From Clarkia xantiana subsp. parviflora (taxonomy: Eukaryota; Streptophyta; Magnoliopsida; Myrtales; Onagraceae): a stretch of 64,000 nt of DNA. Below are positions 46,170-56,830 of this stretch, one piece after another. Position numbers and translations under genes: made by a program. Where the stretch lies: the NCBI GenBank assembly GCA_036873135.1, contig JAPTYO010000007.1:6802763-6866762 (forward strand), written 5' to 3'. The stretch's first letter is position 1; each line of letters begins with the position of its first letter. The notes under the pieces were generated by a model that was not told the DNA's origin, ran no database searches, and was given only the letters and a program-made list of their open reading frames with translations.

Positions 46170-46926
46170 GGGTTAAGAACACAATAGGGGCCTGAATGTT
46201 TGCCCATGTTGCCAAAAGGGGTCTGAATTGAAAAAACGTATTCTTAAGGGCCTGGATTTTGAGTTTTGTGTATAAGTGAGGTGTCCGTCTATTTTTTCTG
46301 TTAAAAGTGACGGAAAGTGGTCACATGCTAGACCGAAAATAATTTGAAAACTCGAAAATACCCTTTGACCAAAGCGTGTCCTTCACATGTTTGACCTAAA
46401 AAGACGAAAATACACTTTAAGCCACCACAGCTCCGGCGACCACCACCCATCTCCGCCGACCATCGCTCCAGCTCCGACGACCACCACCCCAGCTCCGGCG
46501 ACCAAAACCCTCTCCGGTGACCCAAAAAAGCTCCGATCGGAGCTCTGTGGCCCCGATTCAGAGCTACGGAGCTCCGATCAGAGCTTTTTTGGGTCGCCGG
46601 AGGGGGGTGGTGGTCGCTGGAGCTGGGATGGTGGTCGCCGGAGCTGGGGTGGTGGTCGGTGGCCGTGGTGGCCTTAGGGCATAATTAGTGTGTAGGGGTA
46701 TTTTAGACATTTCACATTTCATTAATTAAACTGATAAATTGTATAATAATTGCAAAAGGGTAATTTTTTCATTTCACGTGTTTCCGTTACATTTAACAAC
46801 AAATTTGGACGGAAACTCGATTATCAACAAAACTCAAAATTCAAACCCTTAATAATACGTTTTTTCAATTCAGACCCCTTTTGGCAACATGGGCAAACAT
46901 TCAGGCCCCTATTGTGTTCTAAACCC
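46170..46926. mobile_element. Mutator-like MITE, 757 bp, with GC-rich core
   Basis: Ends read GGGTTAAGAACACAATAGGG and the inverted CCCTATTGTGTTCTAAACCC, with a perfect 9-bp duplication TTTTAATTT (46161-46169 and 46927-46935). The arms are inverted over more than 100 bp (GCCCATGTTGCCAAAAGGGG and complement). The centre, about 46420-46675, is a second GC-rich palindrome based on AGCTCCGGCGACCACCACC. The first seven terminal bases match the intronic MITE family, but the remainder differs. Confidence 0.88.
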
Positions 46927-47433
46927 TTTTAATTTTGATTCATGCTTCCTCAGTTCCTTTTATAGGCCCTTCATTGAATCCGTACAAATTAATTAGATGA
47001 TACGGAGTTTTGGAAGAAGAGAAGGCGCAACCTTTTGATTTTCTGCCGTTTCATTTTCAATTAATTTGGGAGTATTGATGAGTTTCATTTTAATATATTA
47101 TTAATTTCTCAGCTTTATTACAGTGGGAATGTCAAATCTTGTTAATTTGTATGCCCAAATGTTATCAGGTCTAACAAAAACCAAACATCCAGATGAAAGT
47201 ACTAATTGTGTAAGTTTATAAAATAATTCAGCCCAATCTTCGTGATTTTCAAGCCCAAACGTAAACCATAAAGTCTAAATAAGCAAGCCCACATTGCTTG
47301 CCAAGAAGTAAAGTCAGCCCACACCGTTGCCGATGATATTAATAAATGAAGATGTGAGATGGTGTGTTGTAGTTGTTTCAAAATGCTGACGTGACACTTT
47401 AGAATTTAACCAGTATCTTTCCTCTTACTTTAT

Positions 47434-47463
47434 ACTAGGTATATGCCCCGCGCAATGCGCGGG
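47434..47463 (-). mobile_element. Helitron 3' terminus
   Basis: On the minus strand the perfect hairpin CCCGCGCATTGCGCGGG is followed after 8-9 nt by CTAGT. This is a textbook Helitron 3' end. The element body would extend to higher coordinates, and its 5' TC end was not identified. Confidence 0.78.
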
Positions 47464-48022
47464 TTCGATATTTTATATAATAAATGTATGTGATTATATT
47501 CCAACTTTTTTTTTTATTATTGATTTAGTGACTATTAAACAATATAAGAGATTTCATTATTTATATATGAAAATGAAATGACTTTATATTTCTTATTATA
47601 CTATTTTGTCGAAATTATTAAAACAATTAATCAAAAAGTAAGAAAACGGAATACTTTCATTAGAAATGATTTTTACTTCCATTTTTCACAAAAAAACTAT
47701 AATACAATGAATGTTAAATTAGCACACCGCAAATAAAAACATATCAGTTTTCAATTTATATAGATTTAAGTCATTTAAAATAATTTTATTTCTTAAAATT
47801 ATAAAATATATATTCTTTAAAAAGTCATGAATATGTAAAAGAAAAACGTGTCAATTTAATATTAAGTATATACATTAATAAAAGAAAAAATTGTTGCTGC
47901 TTTTTTTCTAAGTAATTCATATAAATCTACTATCTAGTATTACTGGGTCTCAACCTAAAAGTCGCTTCTCTTGGACATAAAAATTCCAAATGGAGCCATG
48001 CCAGAAGACCCTTCAAAAATCC

Positions 48023-48070
<48 letters not shown>

Positions 48071-48970
48071 CTATGTATCTTATCGAATCATCTAATACAT
48101 TATATGCAACAATATAACAACTTCATATCCTAACTTGCAATTGCTTATTTATATAATAATAAAATAATAACATAATATCTTCACTGCTTCCTCCGTGCCT
48201 GTTATTATATAGAGGAGATCCATGGTCATAGCATCTGGGCACAACTCTAAATATCATTTAGTAGTATTTTAAGCACCAATTAAAAGAGGCCGTCTGACGC
48301 ACCGATCCAAAAATATCCATTTCAGCATGAATTTCTATTGTTGTTTGCATTGACAACATCATTCTCTTCAAACAAAGAGATAAAAAAAAAAAAAATACAA
48401 ATTTTAGCTTATTAACTATTTCAAACTAACGGTGAATATTTAGTGATAAAAGTTGGTTCCAATAAATACGTTCATACTAAAAGTTCAACATATACTAACA
48501 AAGTACTCCCAAAGTTACATAACCACTCATTATGCATGCTAAACCAATATGAAATGTACCTTCGACTATTAATTTTCTTCTATAACACACAATGACAAAT
48601 GTAAACAATTTTTTCAATCAAATTTTGTCACATCCGCGCAAGTAAATCTCACTCCGTTGTCGCTGCAAATTGCTCAACACCACTCTGCTGAAAAGAAAAA
48701 ATTGATGAATTATGAGTGAATTAGTGAGTAGATAAAAATTATTGAATGTATATGAAAATATGCGTGGAAACATCAAATTTCAACAAAATAAAACTTGGAA
48801 CTGACTATTTTAACATTTCAAACTTAGACACCAAATTTCAACATTGGACACACTTTTGGAGTGTTTATAGGTTGGTTCTTAACCCTTATATATTTCCCAA
48901 CTTTATACCATCGTATCACAACTTTAGTAACACGTATTTAATGGAGTCCTTCAACATAACTGTCTAACGA

Positions 48971-48997
48971 ACTAGGAGTATTTTCCGCGATCGCGCG
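48971..48997 (-). mobile_element. Helitron 3' terminus
   Basis: On the minus strand CGCGATCGCG (hairpin) is followed after about 11 nt by CTAGT. Same orientation as the ends at 44377 and 47434. Confidence 0.6.
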
Positions 48998-49350
48998 TGG
49001 TGATTTACCAAATATATATAATTAACAAATTAATATTCGATGAAATTTATATTGATTATTTGTAATATGTTGAAATATCAGTTTAAAATTTAAAAAAGTA
49101 AACGAAAGGCTGAAAAATTTGAACTATAAAATATCATTTCGCAAATTCACAAATAAATATTAGATGCCCGTACCGCATGCTACCTTTGGTCGTCGGATCC
49201 GTGTCACGCGTCTGTTTCACAGATATGACTTCGATGACCACCGACGATATCTCGCCGGAGATAGAAATGGCTCTGCCACTGAGACTGTCAACCGCCTGTA
49301 CCGCCTGGTATCTTCATCGCCGGGTCCGCGTCAAGCGTCTGTTAAAAATC

Positions 49351-49591
49351 AGTGAAATTTTAATTTCGATTAGTTACATACATTGAATCTTGAACGGTGC
49401 GAAATTTTTATTGCGATTAATTGTATACATTTAATATTGAACCGATCGAAATCAGGGAAATTTTAATTGCGATTAATTGCATACATTGAATCTTGATCGA
49501 CCCGAAATTTTAATTGCGATTAATTGTATACATTGAATCTTGAACGGTTCGAAATCAACGAAATTTTAATTGCGATTAATTGCAACTTAAA
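49351..49591. repeat. Tandem repeat, about 50-65 bp unit, four to five copies
   Basis: The unit contains ATTGCGATTAATTGTATACA then TTGAATCTTGAACGGTTCGA and AATTTTA. Copies differ by small indels and substitutions. Located just 3' of the CCR gene. Confidence 0.82.
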
Positions 49592-49781
49592 AACCTTCAT
49601 ATCCCTAGTGCAATCAATGCTATGAAATTAATGATTACAAAACCTTTTACTCAATTGTCATAAATGTATCGATTAATGTAAAAAACAAAATTTTTAGCTC
49701 CACATTCACTCTGTTATTATCTTTCATTCAGAATTTATAACATAGATTTCTCAAAATACAACGTAATTAATTACGACGATA

Positions 49782-52700
49782 TCAACTTTGAATACGAATG
49801 GGTTCATCTTCGGGTTTAGAGTTGGGAGGCGCAATGTGACCCTTCTCCTCCAAGCTCTTGACCGTGTCGTACAGGCATTGCTTCACTGACGTGAACTCGA
49901 GCCCTAAGTCCTTGAGCTTCTGGTTCGAGAATTTGTACGGTTTTACCCTCGGCTTCACTTCATCCGAACACCTGAAAATTAACACCCCAAATCCATTACA
50001 TCACTACCCTTAATGGAAATACCATGTTTTAATCCATTTGCTCCATCCATAATCACACATTTGGCAACAATACCAAACTGAAATGTTGAGTTGTGCACCA
50101 CATACACATAATTATCATTTATCATATGTTTTCCACTTTTTTCTTAAAATACATGTTTTTAAATACTATGAACAACAAATCTAATAGTTAGTAAAAGTGG
50201 CAAATATGTTTTTTTTTTTTGCTTAAAGAGTCAATTTTACCGTCAAAATTAGTCGTAAAAAAAAAAAGAAAAAAGTAAAAATCAACAAATGTAATAATTG
50301 TGACACCAAATATCAATATTTTATATATAGAATAATGATTAGCAACCTAACCTCTAAACTATAAATAAATATATAGAGCATGACTTGTTATACATTTGGA
50401 GCAATTATAGAAACATTTGGTAGGTGAAGACCAACTACTACATAAGCATAATCTATCAAGTTTAAATTATTAAGAGAGTAGGTGAGCATTCTTCTGCTCC
50501 ACAAAAGAGAATTCATCATCATAGAATATAGAACACATTTCCTAGCTTCTCCCCAAATATTCCCTAAGTTGAACTTTAATTATTATTATTATTTTCAAGC
50601 TGGTGTCCCACCTAAGAAGTCAGCATCCGTATTATACTTACTTCATACTTAAAAATTAAAATAATCTTCACTCGTATATCAATCAACTCGTAAAAAGTAA
50701 AATACTGGTTATATATACTATTTTATTTTCAAAACTCAACAAAATTTAAATTCAAAATCTATGGTTAAATGATGAACCATCTAAGGCTCTACTCAATATT
50801 AATTGTCAAAGTTGGTAGGCCCTCACCTGCTACACACCTCCACTAATAGAGTTAACAACTTTTTCTTCCTAATTTTTTTTGTAGATAGGAAAAATTATTA
50901 TCTACCTAGCTAGGTGCATGTCAATAGAACTATAGTCATTAAAAGTAGAAGACAAAAGATGACATTGCAACTTCTCAACCAATAGTTTACATGCCATAGC
51001 TTTCTCATCCAACTACATTTTTTTATAAAAGAAAAAAGAAAAGGAGAGACATACATCTATCTAGAAAATATGTGCCTTGAAGTGGAAATCAAAACTAAAG
51101 AAGATCAAAGAAATAACCAAAGGAGATGAATGACTTGGGGGGCTAGAGCATAAGGTTGACTTCCTTTAACCAAAGAAATAACCAAAGACTTTTGGAGTAG
51201 CATAAAATGAGCATTTGTTTGAATCATTTGCTATAGTATATGACAATGACATCCATTGAGGCTTGAGGTACTATTATTAGACCCTTCATTCAATGGTTGA
51301 GACTTAGACCCATCAATTCTAACAACTTCCATCAAGGACAGATATTTGATTTTCCAAAGAGCAATATACTACAAGAAATTTACTTTTACCATTTCAGAAA
51401 ACCAATCACATTTCCACCATTTTTTACTAAACAAGAACAAAACTGAGTTTTTGAAAAGTGAACTTACTTGAGTGGAATGGGGTATTCAGGGAAGAACTTG
51501 GCCAAAATCTCGACCACATCGCCGCGGTGGAGCACACTCTCGGCACAAAGGTACCGGCCAGAAGCCGAGGGAGTCTCAAAGACAAGGATATGGGCAAGTG
51601 CGACATCACGGACATGAACATAGGCTTGAACCGAGTTTGCATATGTCTTTGCTGATCCAGTCAAGTACTTGAGAATGTGAACAATGCTAGCATTGATTGT
51701 GGATTGGAGCAGTGGTCCAAGAACCAGAACCGGGTTCACCGCCACAAGGTCCACTCCTTTCTCCTTAGCCACCTCCCAAGCCGCCTGCTCCGCCACTGCC
51801 TTCCCATAACAATACCAATTCTGTTCAAATTTGACATTATTGAACATTCAGTGAGTTTGACATTATCAAAATGTTTTTTTTTAACATTTACCAACAACAA
51901 CAACAACAAAAAAATTACATGAAATGAAGAAGATGATTCAAAATACTGCATATCAGATTACTGTTAGATGTTATATATGCAATTGCAAACTGAGGTTGCA
52001 ACTATTAGAGTAAAGACCAACATTTGGAAAGACAACTTACTCTAGTGTTCTTGCAGAATTCAAGATCACTCCAACATGACTCATCAACCACAACATCAGG
52101 AGCCCTGTTTGGGTCCATGTACACAGCACCAATGGAAGAAGTGAACACTACGCGACGGACTTTAGCCTCTGCTGCTGCAATAATCACATTTGTGGTGCCT
52201 TTCACCGCCGGCTCCACCATTTGCTCCTATTGAGATATCAAAAAGGATATTAAAAATCGAAGCTTCTTATCATAGTACCAAACATGACAACATCTAACAT
52301 AGCATACACTATATTCCCTCACTTTCACAGTTATCATCGATCGATTGGAATAATGTGTATGTGTTCTTTTGCAATTTACTGGTTCAGCTGGTAATCAACA
52401 ATCATGTAACAGTCACCATCATTTTCATGAGCACGCCTTTTCTTTGCAATCTCTTAACAATAAGTTTTGCAAATGTGAGGTTTATGGATTGGTACTGATT
52501 GATATAGTTGTATTAGGTGTTGATTGGACGAGTACACGACACCTAACCCACCTTTCAATTCAATCAATAATAAAATGGGAAATACTTTTAAGTTTTTTTT
52601 TTTTTTTGATCTTAAGGGAAATACTTTAAGGTTAAGAATCTAAAAAGAGTCTCAACTATATATCATGTTGCTAATTGCTTTCTCATATTTAAAATGTTGA

Positions 52701-53487
52701 TATTCGCGTACCACCTATCAAATTGATTGAATTCCACTTCTTTCTCTTAAAATTAAGTGAATAAATACACGTTTTTTAAGCATCAAATATGCATAAACCA
52801 TGAGTAACAAATCTGAAATTTCAAAAAAATGGATAATAACATATTTTTATTATTGAAAACGCTAAAATTAGTTGAAAAAAAAAAAATCAACCTATCAACT
52901 TTAGTTTGGAGTTGAGACCGAATATCAACATTTTAATATGGGACATAAATTAGCAACATGACCTGAGATTTTTTTTAGGTTCTTCACCTAATACTTCATG
53001 TTGACAAAGCATGTAAAGTGAGGAAATTCCAGAATTACTTTCATCTTTCCTAATATAATAGGCTCAAATTCATAGAATATTCATATAATCTCGAACTTTG
53101 AACTTACAGGATCATCAGTGACCGGAGAAGCAGTGTGGAAGACACCATCACAGCCATTAATGGCTTCTCTCAAGCTCTCAAAATCAAGCAAGTCAGCCTT
53201 GTACAGAGTCAACCTCTCGTCTGCTCCTTCCAGCTCTCTCAGATGAGCATTCTTCGGATCAGCTGAATCCAAACATCCAAAATTATAATCTTTAGAAAAA
53301 ATTCGATTTTTCTGGAAAAAAAATAATATGATAACGCCTTTTGAATTCACGCACCTGGGTTTCTGACCGTTCCGCGGACGTTGTAGCCTCTCTCCAGAAG
53401 GAGCTTGACAATCCATGAGGCAATGAAGCCGCCGGCGCCGGTAACGCAGACGGTTTTGCCGGAAGTAGATGACGTGTCAACAGGCAT
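49782..53487 (-). CDS. CCR1: Cinnamoyl-CoA reductase
   Basis: Five exons on the minus strand (53355-53487, 53108-53262, 52041-52226, 51468-51820, 49782-49971) join in frame to 338 residues. The N-terminus carries the NADP-binding [10 protein letters not shown] (16-25) followed by the Rossmann strand ending [20 protein letters not shown] block holds the SDR catalytic serine. The CCR hallmark NWYCYGK (159-165) supplies the YxxxK pair (Y161, K165), and [14 protein letters not shown] is near the C-terminus. CCR reduces feruloyl-CoA and related thioesters to aldehydes in the cytosol, the committed step to monolignols for lignin. Motifs support a true CCR rather than a CCR-like or DFR protein. A TATA box lies about 110 bp upstream of the ATG, and a hAT MITE sits directly behind it. 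Introns 2 and 4 contain palindromic MITE copies. Confidence 0.95.
50060..50365. mobile_element. Degenerate Mutator-like palindromic MITE, copy H (CCR intron 4)
   Basis: Right-arm blocks ACACCAAATATCAATATTTT and AATGATTAGCAACCTAACCT, with inner GTTTTTAAATACTATGAACA, match the family. The outer ends are decayed, and the boundaries are approximate. Confidence 0.5.
52591..52615. mobile_element. Minimal T-tract insertion with target duplication
   Basis: AG, a T-run and GATCTTAA lie between GGGAAATACTTTTA (52577-52590) and GGGAAATACTTTA (52616-52628). The right copy of this duplication overlaps the left 9-bp duplication of the adjacent MITE copy I, inside CCR intron 2. Confidence 0.65.
52629..52989. 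mobile_element. Intronic Mutator-like palindromic MITE, copy I (CCR intron 2)
   Basis: The left end is AGGTTAAGAATCTAAAAAGA, and the right end is TTTTTTTAGGTTCTTCACCT. The 9-bp flanks AATACTTTA (52620-52628) and AATACTTCA (52990-52998) differ at one position. Central blocks TTAAAATGTTGATATTCGCG and TTAGCAACATGACCTGAG identify the family. Confidence 0.83.
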
Positions 53488-53597
53488 TCTTGGATGTTTC
53501 CGGCGGGGTTTCCCTCTGTTTTCGTATTTTGTGTTGGTGAACAGAGAAAGGAAGAGAAATATTTTTATGGTGGTGAAAGAACAACTGGTCTAGTGGG

Positions 53598-53606
53598 TTT
53601 TATATA
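53598..53606 (-). promoter_or_regulatory. TATA box of the CCR gene
   Basis: On the minus strand TATATAAAA occurs about 110 bp upstream of the CCR start codon, a normal distance for a plant leader of roughly 80 bp. Confidence 0.7.
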
Positions 53607-53628
53607 AGGAGGAAATCTCACCTACCGC

Positions 53629-54065
53629 CGGAGTTTTGAAAACCGGACCGGAATACCCAAAAAAAACCGGACCGGGATTTGGACCGGAAAGATGACCGGT
53701 TACCGGTTCGACCCGGTTTCATTGTTTACGATTATTAGAATTTTGAAATATGAATAAAATATTCGTCTGTCCTTATATCAGACATGTAGTCCAGTGGTAG
53801 CGCGCCATCATTCTAAAAACAGGTCATAGGTTTGAGTCTAGCTTCATCCAATTAATGTTTTTCTTGACAAAAAAAAGCACATTCTTCTCTGTTACGATCA
53901 GGCCGGTGCCGGTTTATCCGGTCCGACCCGTTCCAATCCGATTTTATCTTGCCAAACCGGTTCTGCTGTGAAGTCCTATAGTTTATCAGAACCAGACCGC
54001 TGATACGCCCGGTTCGCAATCTGACCCGGTCCGACCGCCGGTCCGGTCCGGTTTTCAAAACACTG
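53629..54065. mobile_element. hAT-type MITE in the CCR promoter, with nested SINE-like insert
   Basis: A perfect 8-bp duplication CCTACCGC lies at 53621-53628 and 54066-54073. The right end (inverted) reads CAGTGTTTTGAAAACCGGAC, and the left end CGGAGTTTTGAAAACCGGAC. The interior consists of ACCGG/CCGGT repeats like the element at 2028-2426, so both belong to one family. The middle is split by a tRNA-like sequence (about 53770-53877). The element's near end is about 22 bp upstream of the CCR TATA box. Confidence 0.88.
53770..53877 (+). mobile_element. tRNA-derived SINE, nested in the hAT MITE
   Basis: TAGTCCAGTGGTAGCGCGC (53787 onward) fits an RNA polymerase III A box, and GGTTTGAGTCT (about 53829-53839) fits a B box at the usual tRNA spacing. 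An A-run ends it at about 53870-53877. The sequence between the boxes does not fold as a functional tRNA, so a SINE is preferred over a tRNA gene. Exact ends and target duplication are uncertain. Confidence 0.6.
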
Positions 54066-54073
54066 CCTACCGC

Positions 54074-54941
54074 AAAGATAAAAAATGGCAATAATCAATA
54101 AAAATACAGAGTTGATATATTTTATTTTGATGGGACGCCATAAAAGAACTTGCTTTTTAATGTTTTGAGGACCAAAAGAAATGTTATTTTAATATCTATC
54201 ACATATTAAATGTATCATGTTTCAAAGACATAGTCACCAAACATGTAGTTGAGTTTCAATCTATATTTTCGGGTGCATGCTTTCGTTTGGTGTAGAGTAA
54301 GCCCTTTTTCCTGCTGGAAGAGGGGATTATTTCTTGTTTTCTGCAAAGATCTCATTCTCATATAAAGGGTGATGATACCAAATTTAATACTTGCTTACAT
54401 CATAATTCAATTTGGTATCATCACCCTTACTTGCAAGTATCCCCTCTCGATTAAAGCTATTGCTGGTTTGCAGCTATTTCACCACTATACCAACACAAGC
54501 AAGTAGTGTATATATATGGAGTTACCTACCATATATAAAAAGGCCCAAAAGACGAGTCTTTTTTAGCAACCCACATACCTTAAAACCCAATAATAATAAT
54601 TCAAGTCCAATACTCAAAACCCATCCATAAACCTGAGAGCTTGCTTTTCCTCCTACCTTGCTTTCCCCAAGTCAACATAATAAACAAAAAACAACCACTT
54701 CATCTGCACGTTCAACACCTGAATAAATGTGTTGGCTATGCACTACTGATTCAAATATGAAGAAAAGTCTTTCTTTATCATCCTTTCTATCTTCATCATT
54801 ACTGACCAAAAAAGAATCAAATTCCAAAGGATACATATAAGCTATAGAATTCGGGATACAGAAAGTGAAACACAACCCAAAAACTGAACTTTGAGCATCT
54901 TATAGATCGCATCAGCTAAATGCATCTTCTCAACAATTGCC
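54074..54941. other. Intergenic region between CCR and RPL7 3' end
   Basis: The distal CCR promoter and RPL7 3' UTR share this interval. A partly palindromic stretch TTTGGTATCATCACCCTTAC and its complement (about 54366-54432) could form a hairpin. No gene is supported. Confidence 0.4.
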
Positions 54942-56478
54942 CTAGTTCATCCTATTGATTAGCTCATTGATGTCATCCTCTCGGTTCCCTGCTTCTCCTC
55001 CAACTTTGTATAGTAGTTTAGTTGGCTGTAGACCGCCTTCGGGCTTGTTCAAGTTAAAGGGCCACAAAAACCCGTTCACTTCCTTAAAGTGAGGACCGAC
55101 ATTAGCAATCTCATGAACAATATCCTCCATTGACAGAATCCCGTGTTTCCCTAATTCCTGCAGAAGAGTTAGAAATTAATATTAGAAGAAGGAAAACAAA
55201 AGCCACAAAGTGTTGCATAACGAAATTTTGACAGCACGGGAGGTTTCATGGATTGAGAACCTGTTCTATGATGTTGTTGTCAGTCAGTGGGACTTTCTCC
55301 CTTCGGATCTTTGCGGAACCCTTCTTGTAAATTAGATCTTTCACACTTTTGAGATTAGGATACCTTCATAGAACAGCAGCCATTATCAGGAAACAAGTAG
55401 TCACCAAACACGGATATAATCGGAAAACAATCTGAGCAGCCAAAAAATTGAGAATTTCATCAGTTCAGAGAGAAAAGGATAAGTTGCTTTACCCGTATGT
55501 AACATAGGGTTCCACCTTCTGCAGCATTTCCATAATAGCATCATTTGCTCTAACAAAAATGCCAGTGAAGGCTTTTCTCAGTCTAAGGGTGTTCAGAATC
55601 TTCCTAGTTCTGGGATGCATCTCGTTACTCCTGAAGACGAACACAATCAGGACAATAGTGAGAAAATTATAAATTAAGTCATTCACTCATTCTCAATAGA
55701 ATGCTCCTCAGTCGATTAAATTCAACCTACCCTTGGATGCGGACAACGAATAGAAGCTTAGATTTCATTTTGTCCACAGAAACTTTGCGTCTCTTTGACC
55801 TGTGCTTCATTTTGATAAGATCGAGTTCCTACAGAGACAACAATTTTCCAATAATAAGTTACTTGTATGATACTCTTACAAGTGAAAGAAACTAAATAAT
55901 GTTCCTTTAAAGTAATTAGTATCTATGAAGAACCAAAACTCAACCAAGAGGAAACAACAATCAGCAATTAGATGGGAACATTGAGAAAAGGCAACAACCA
56001 ACTACTGGACTATGGAAGAACTCTAAACTCTAAACCCCGCAACCTAGCTCATCGAACAAAGGATCCAGTGATGCAGAAGATAAGGTTGATAGTGCTGCTG
56101 GGAAAACCGGATTCTTTTTTCATCACATAAAGTTTGAGTAGATTCATCATGAAGCATCAAGACTGGAACTCCCTTATCAAGCCATAAATATACAGATATA
56201 TACAATCACCAGCAATAACAATCTATGAATCAACTATGCATTTTTTCTCTCACAAAACTGGAGAAGAAGAAATAGTATCAATTCACCTTGGCTCTGTACT
56301 CCCTGATGAAGTCTGTGGCCATCTTAATTTCGCCAGACCGAGTCTGCTTCCCTTTCTGCAGCAGCCTCTGCTCCATCTGAGCTTTCTTATTGAGAGCCCA
56401 TTGCTCGCTGCTCTTCCTCTTCTTCAGTATCGTCTCCGACACGAATGCCAACTCCTTCCCCTCATCATCAAGCACCAT
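54942..56478 (-). CDS. RPL7: 60S ribosomal protein uL30 (L7), L7-1 type
   Basis: Five minus-strand exons (56287-56478, 55731-55828, 55493-55630, 55261-55363, 54942-55157) give 248 residues, the usual L7 length. Signatures are [12 protein letters not shown] near the basic N-terminus, [51 protein letters not shown] and the end [15 protein letters not shown]. These match the divergent Arabidopsis L7-1 (At1g80750) better than the canonical L7-2 to L7-4 paralogues. It is a structural protein of the cytosolic large subunit, or a biogenesis-related variant as in yeast Rlp7. The sequence cannot settle which. The chosen ATG follows a 5' UTR intron (donor near 56586, acceptor near 56494). Confidence 0.92.
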
Positions 56479-56810
56479 GGTAACAATCCCCTACACTTTG
56501 AAAGCAAAATCGTGTGATTATGAGCTGAACGAAGCGTGCTGAAATCCTTCGGGTGAAAGGAAAGTGATGAAGATTGAATCTTTTACCTGATTAGCAGCAA
56601 CAATTTGGTTGGGATAGAGACGATTGGGAAGCAGTGAAGGAGCAGCCGCTAGAGCTCTAGGGTTTCGGCGAGGGGTTTAATGGTTTTGGGCCGAGGGAAA
56701 GAGAATCCGCAAAGTATGTGGTAGACGTTGTTCTTAAAAGCGCTGGAAAAAGCCCAAATTGTTTATTTAGTATTTTTATTTTTGGTTCATTATAGTTTAC
56801 TTCTATACAC

Positions 56811-56830
56811 TATTTTTTTTTTTGGTAAAC
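56811..56830. mobile_element. Minimal T-tract insertion with 11-bp target duplication
   Basis: A 20-bp insert (a T-run ending GGTAAAC) sits between two identical copies of CTTCTATACAC (56800-56810 and 56831-56841). Confidence 0.75.

Larger units (their letters stand above)
46936..49340. other. AT-rich intergenic region with Helitron ends and (TA)n
   Basis: No gene is supported. It holds two Helitron 3' termini (listed separately), a (TA)n microsatellite at about 48027-48060 and a diverged partial copy of the intronic MITE at about 48820-48893 (TATAGGTTGGTTCTTAACCC). Confidence 0.45.

Noticed and set aside
46328..46677. Frames of 65 and 96 codons around 46.4-46.7 kb
   Set aside because: They fall in the palindromic GC-rich core of a Mutator-like MITE.
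49351..49591. Possible CRISPR-like array
   Set aside because: Units are contiguous, diverged and without unique spacers, and the genome is a plant. It is an ordinary minisatellite.
53787..53858. A tRNA gene
   Set aside because: A and B boxes are present but stems do not pair convincingly, the anticodon region is poor and an A-tail follows, all of which fit a SINE better.
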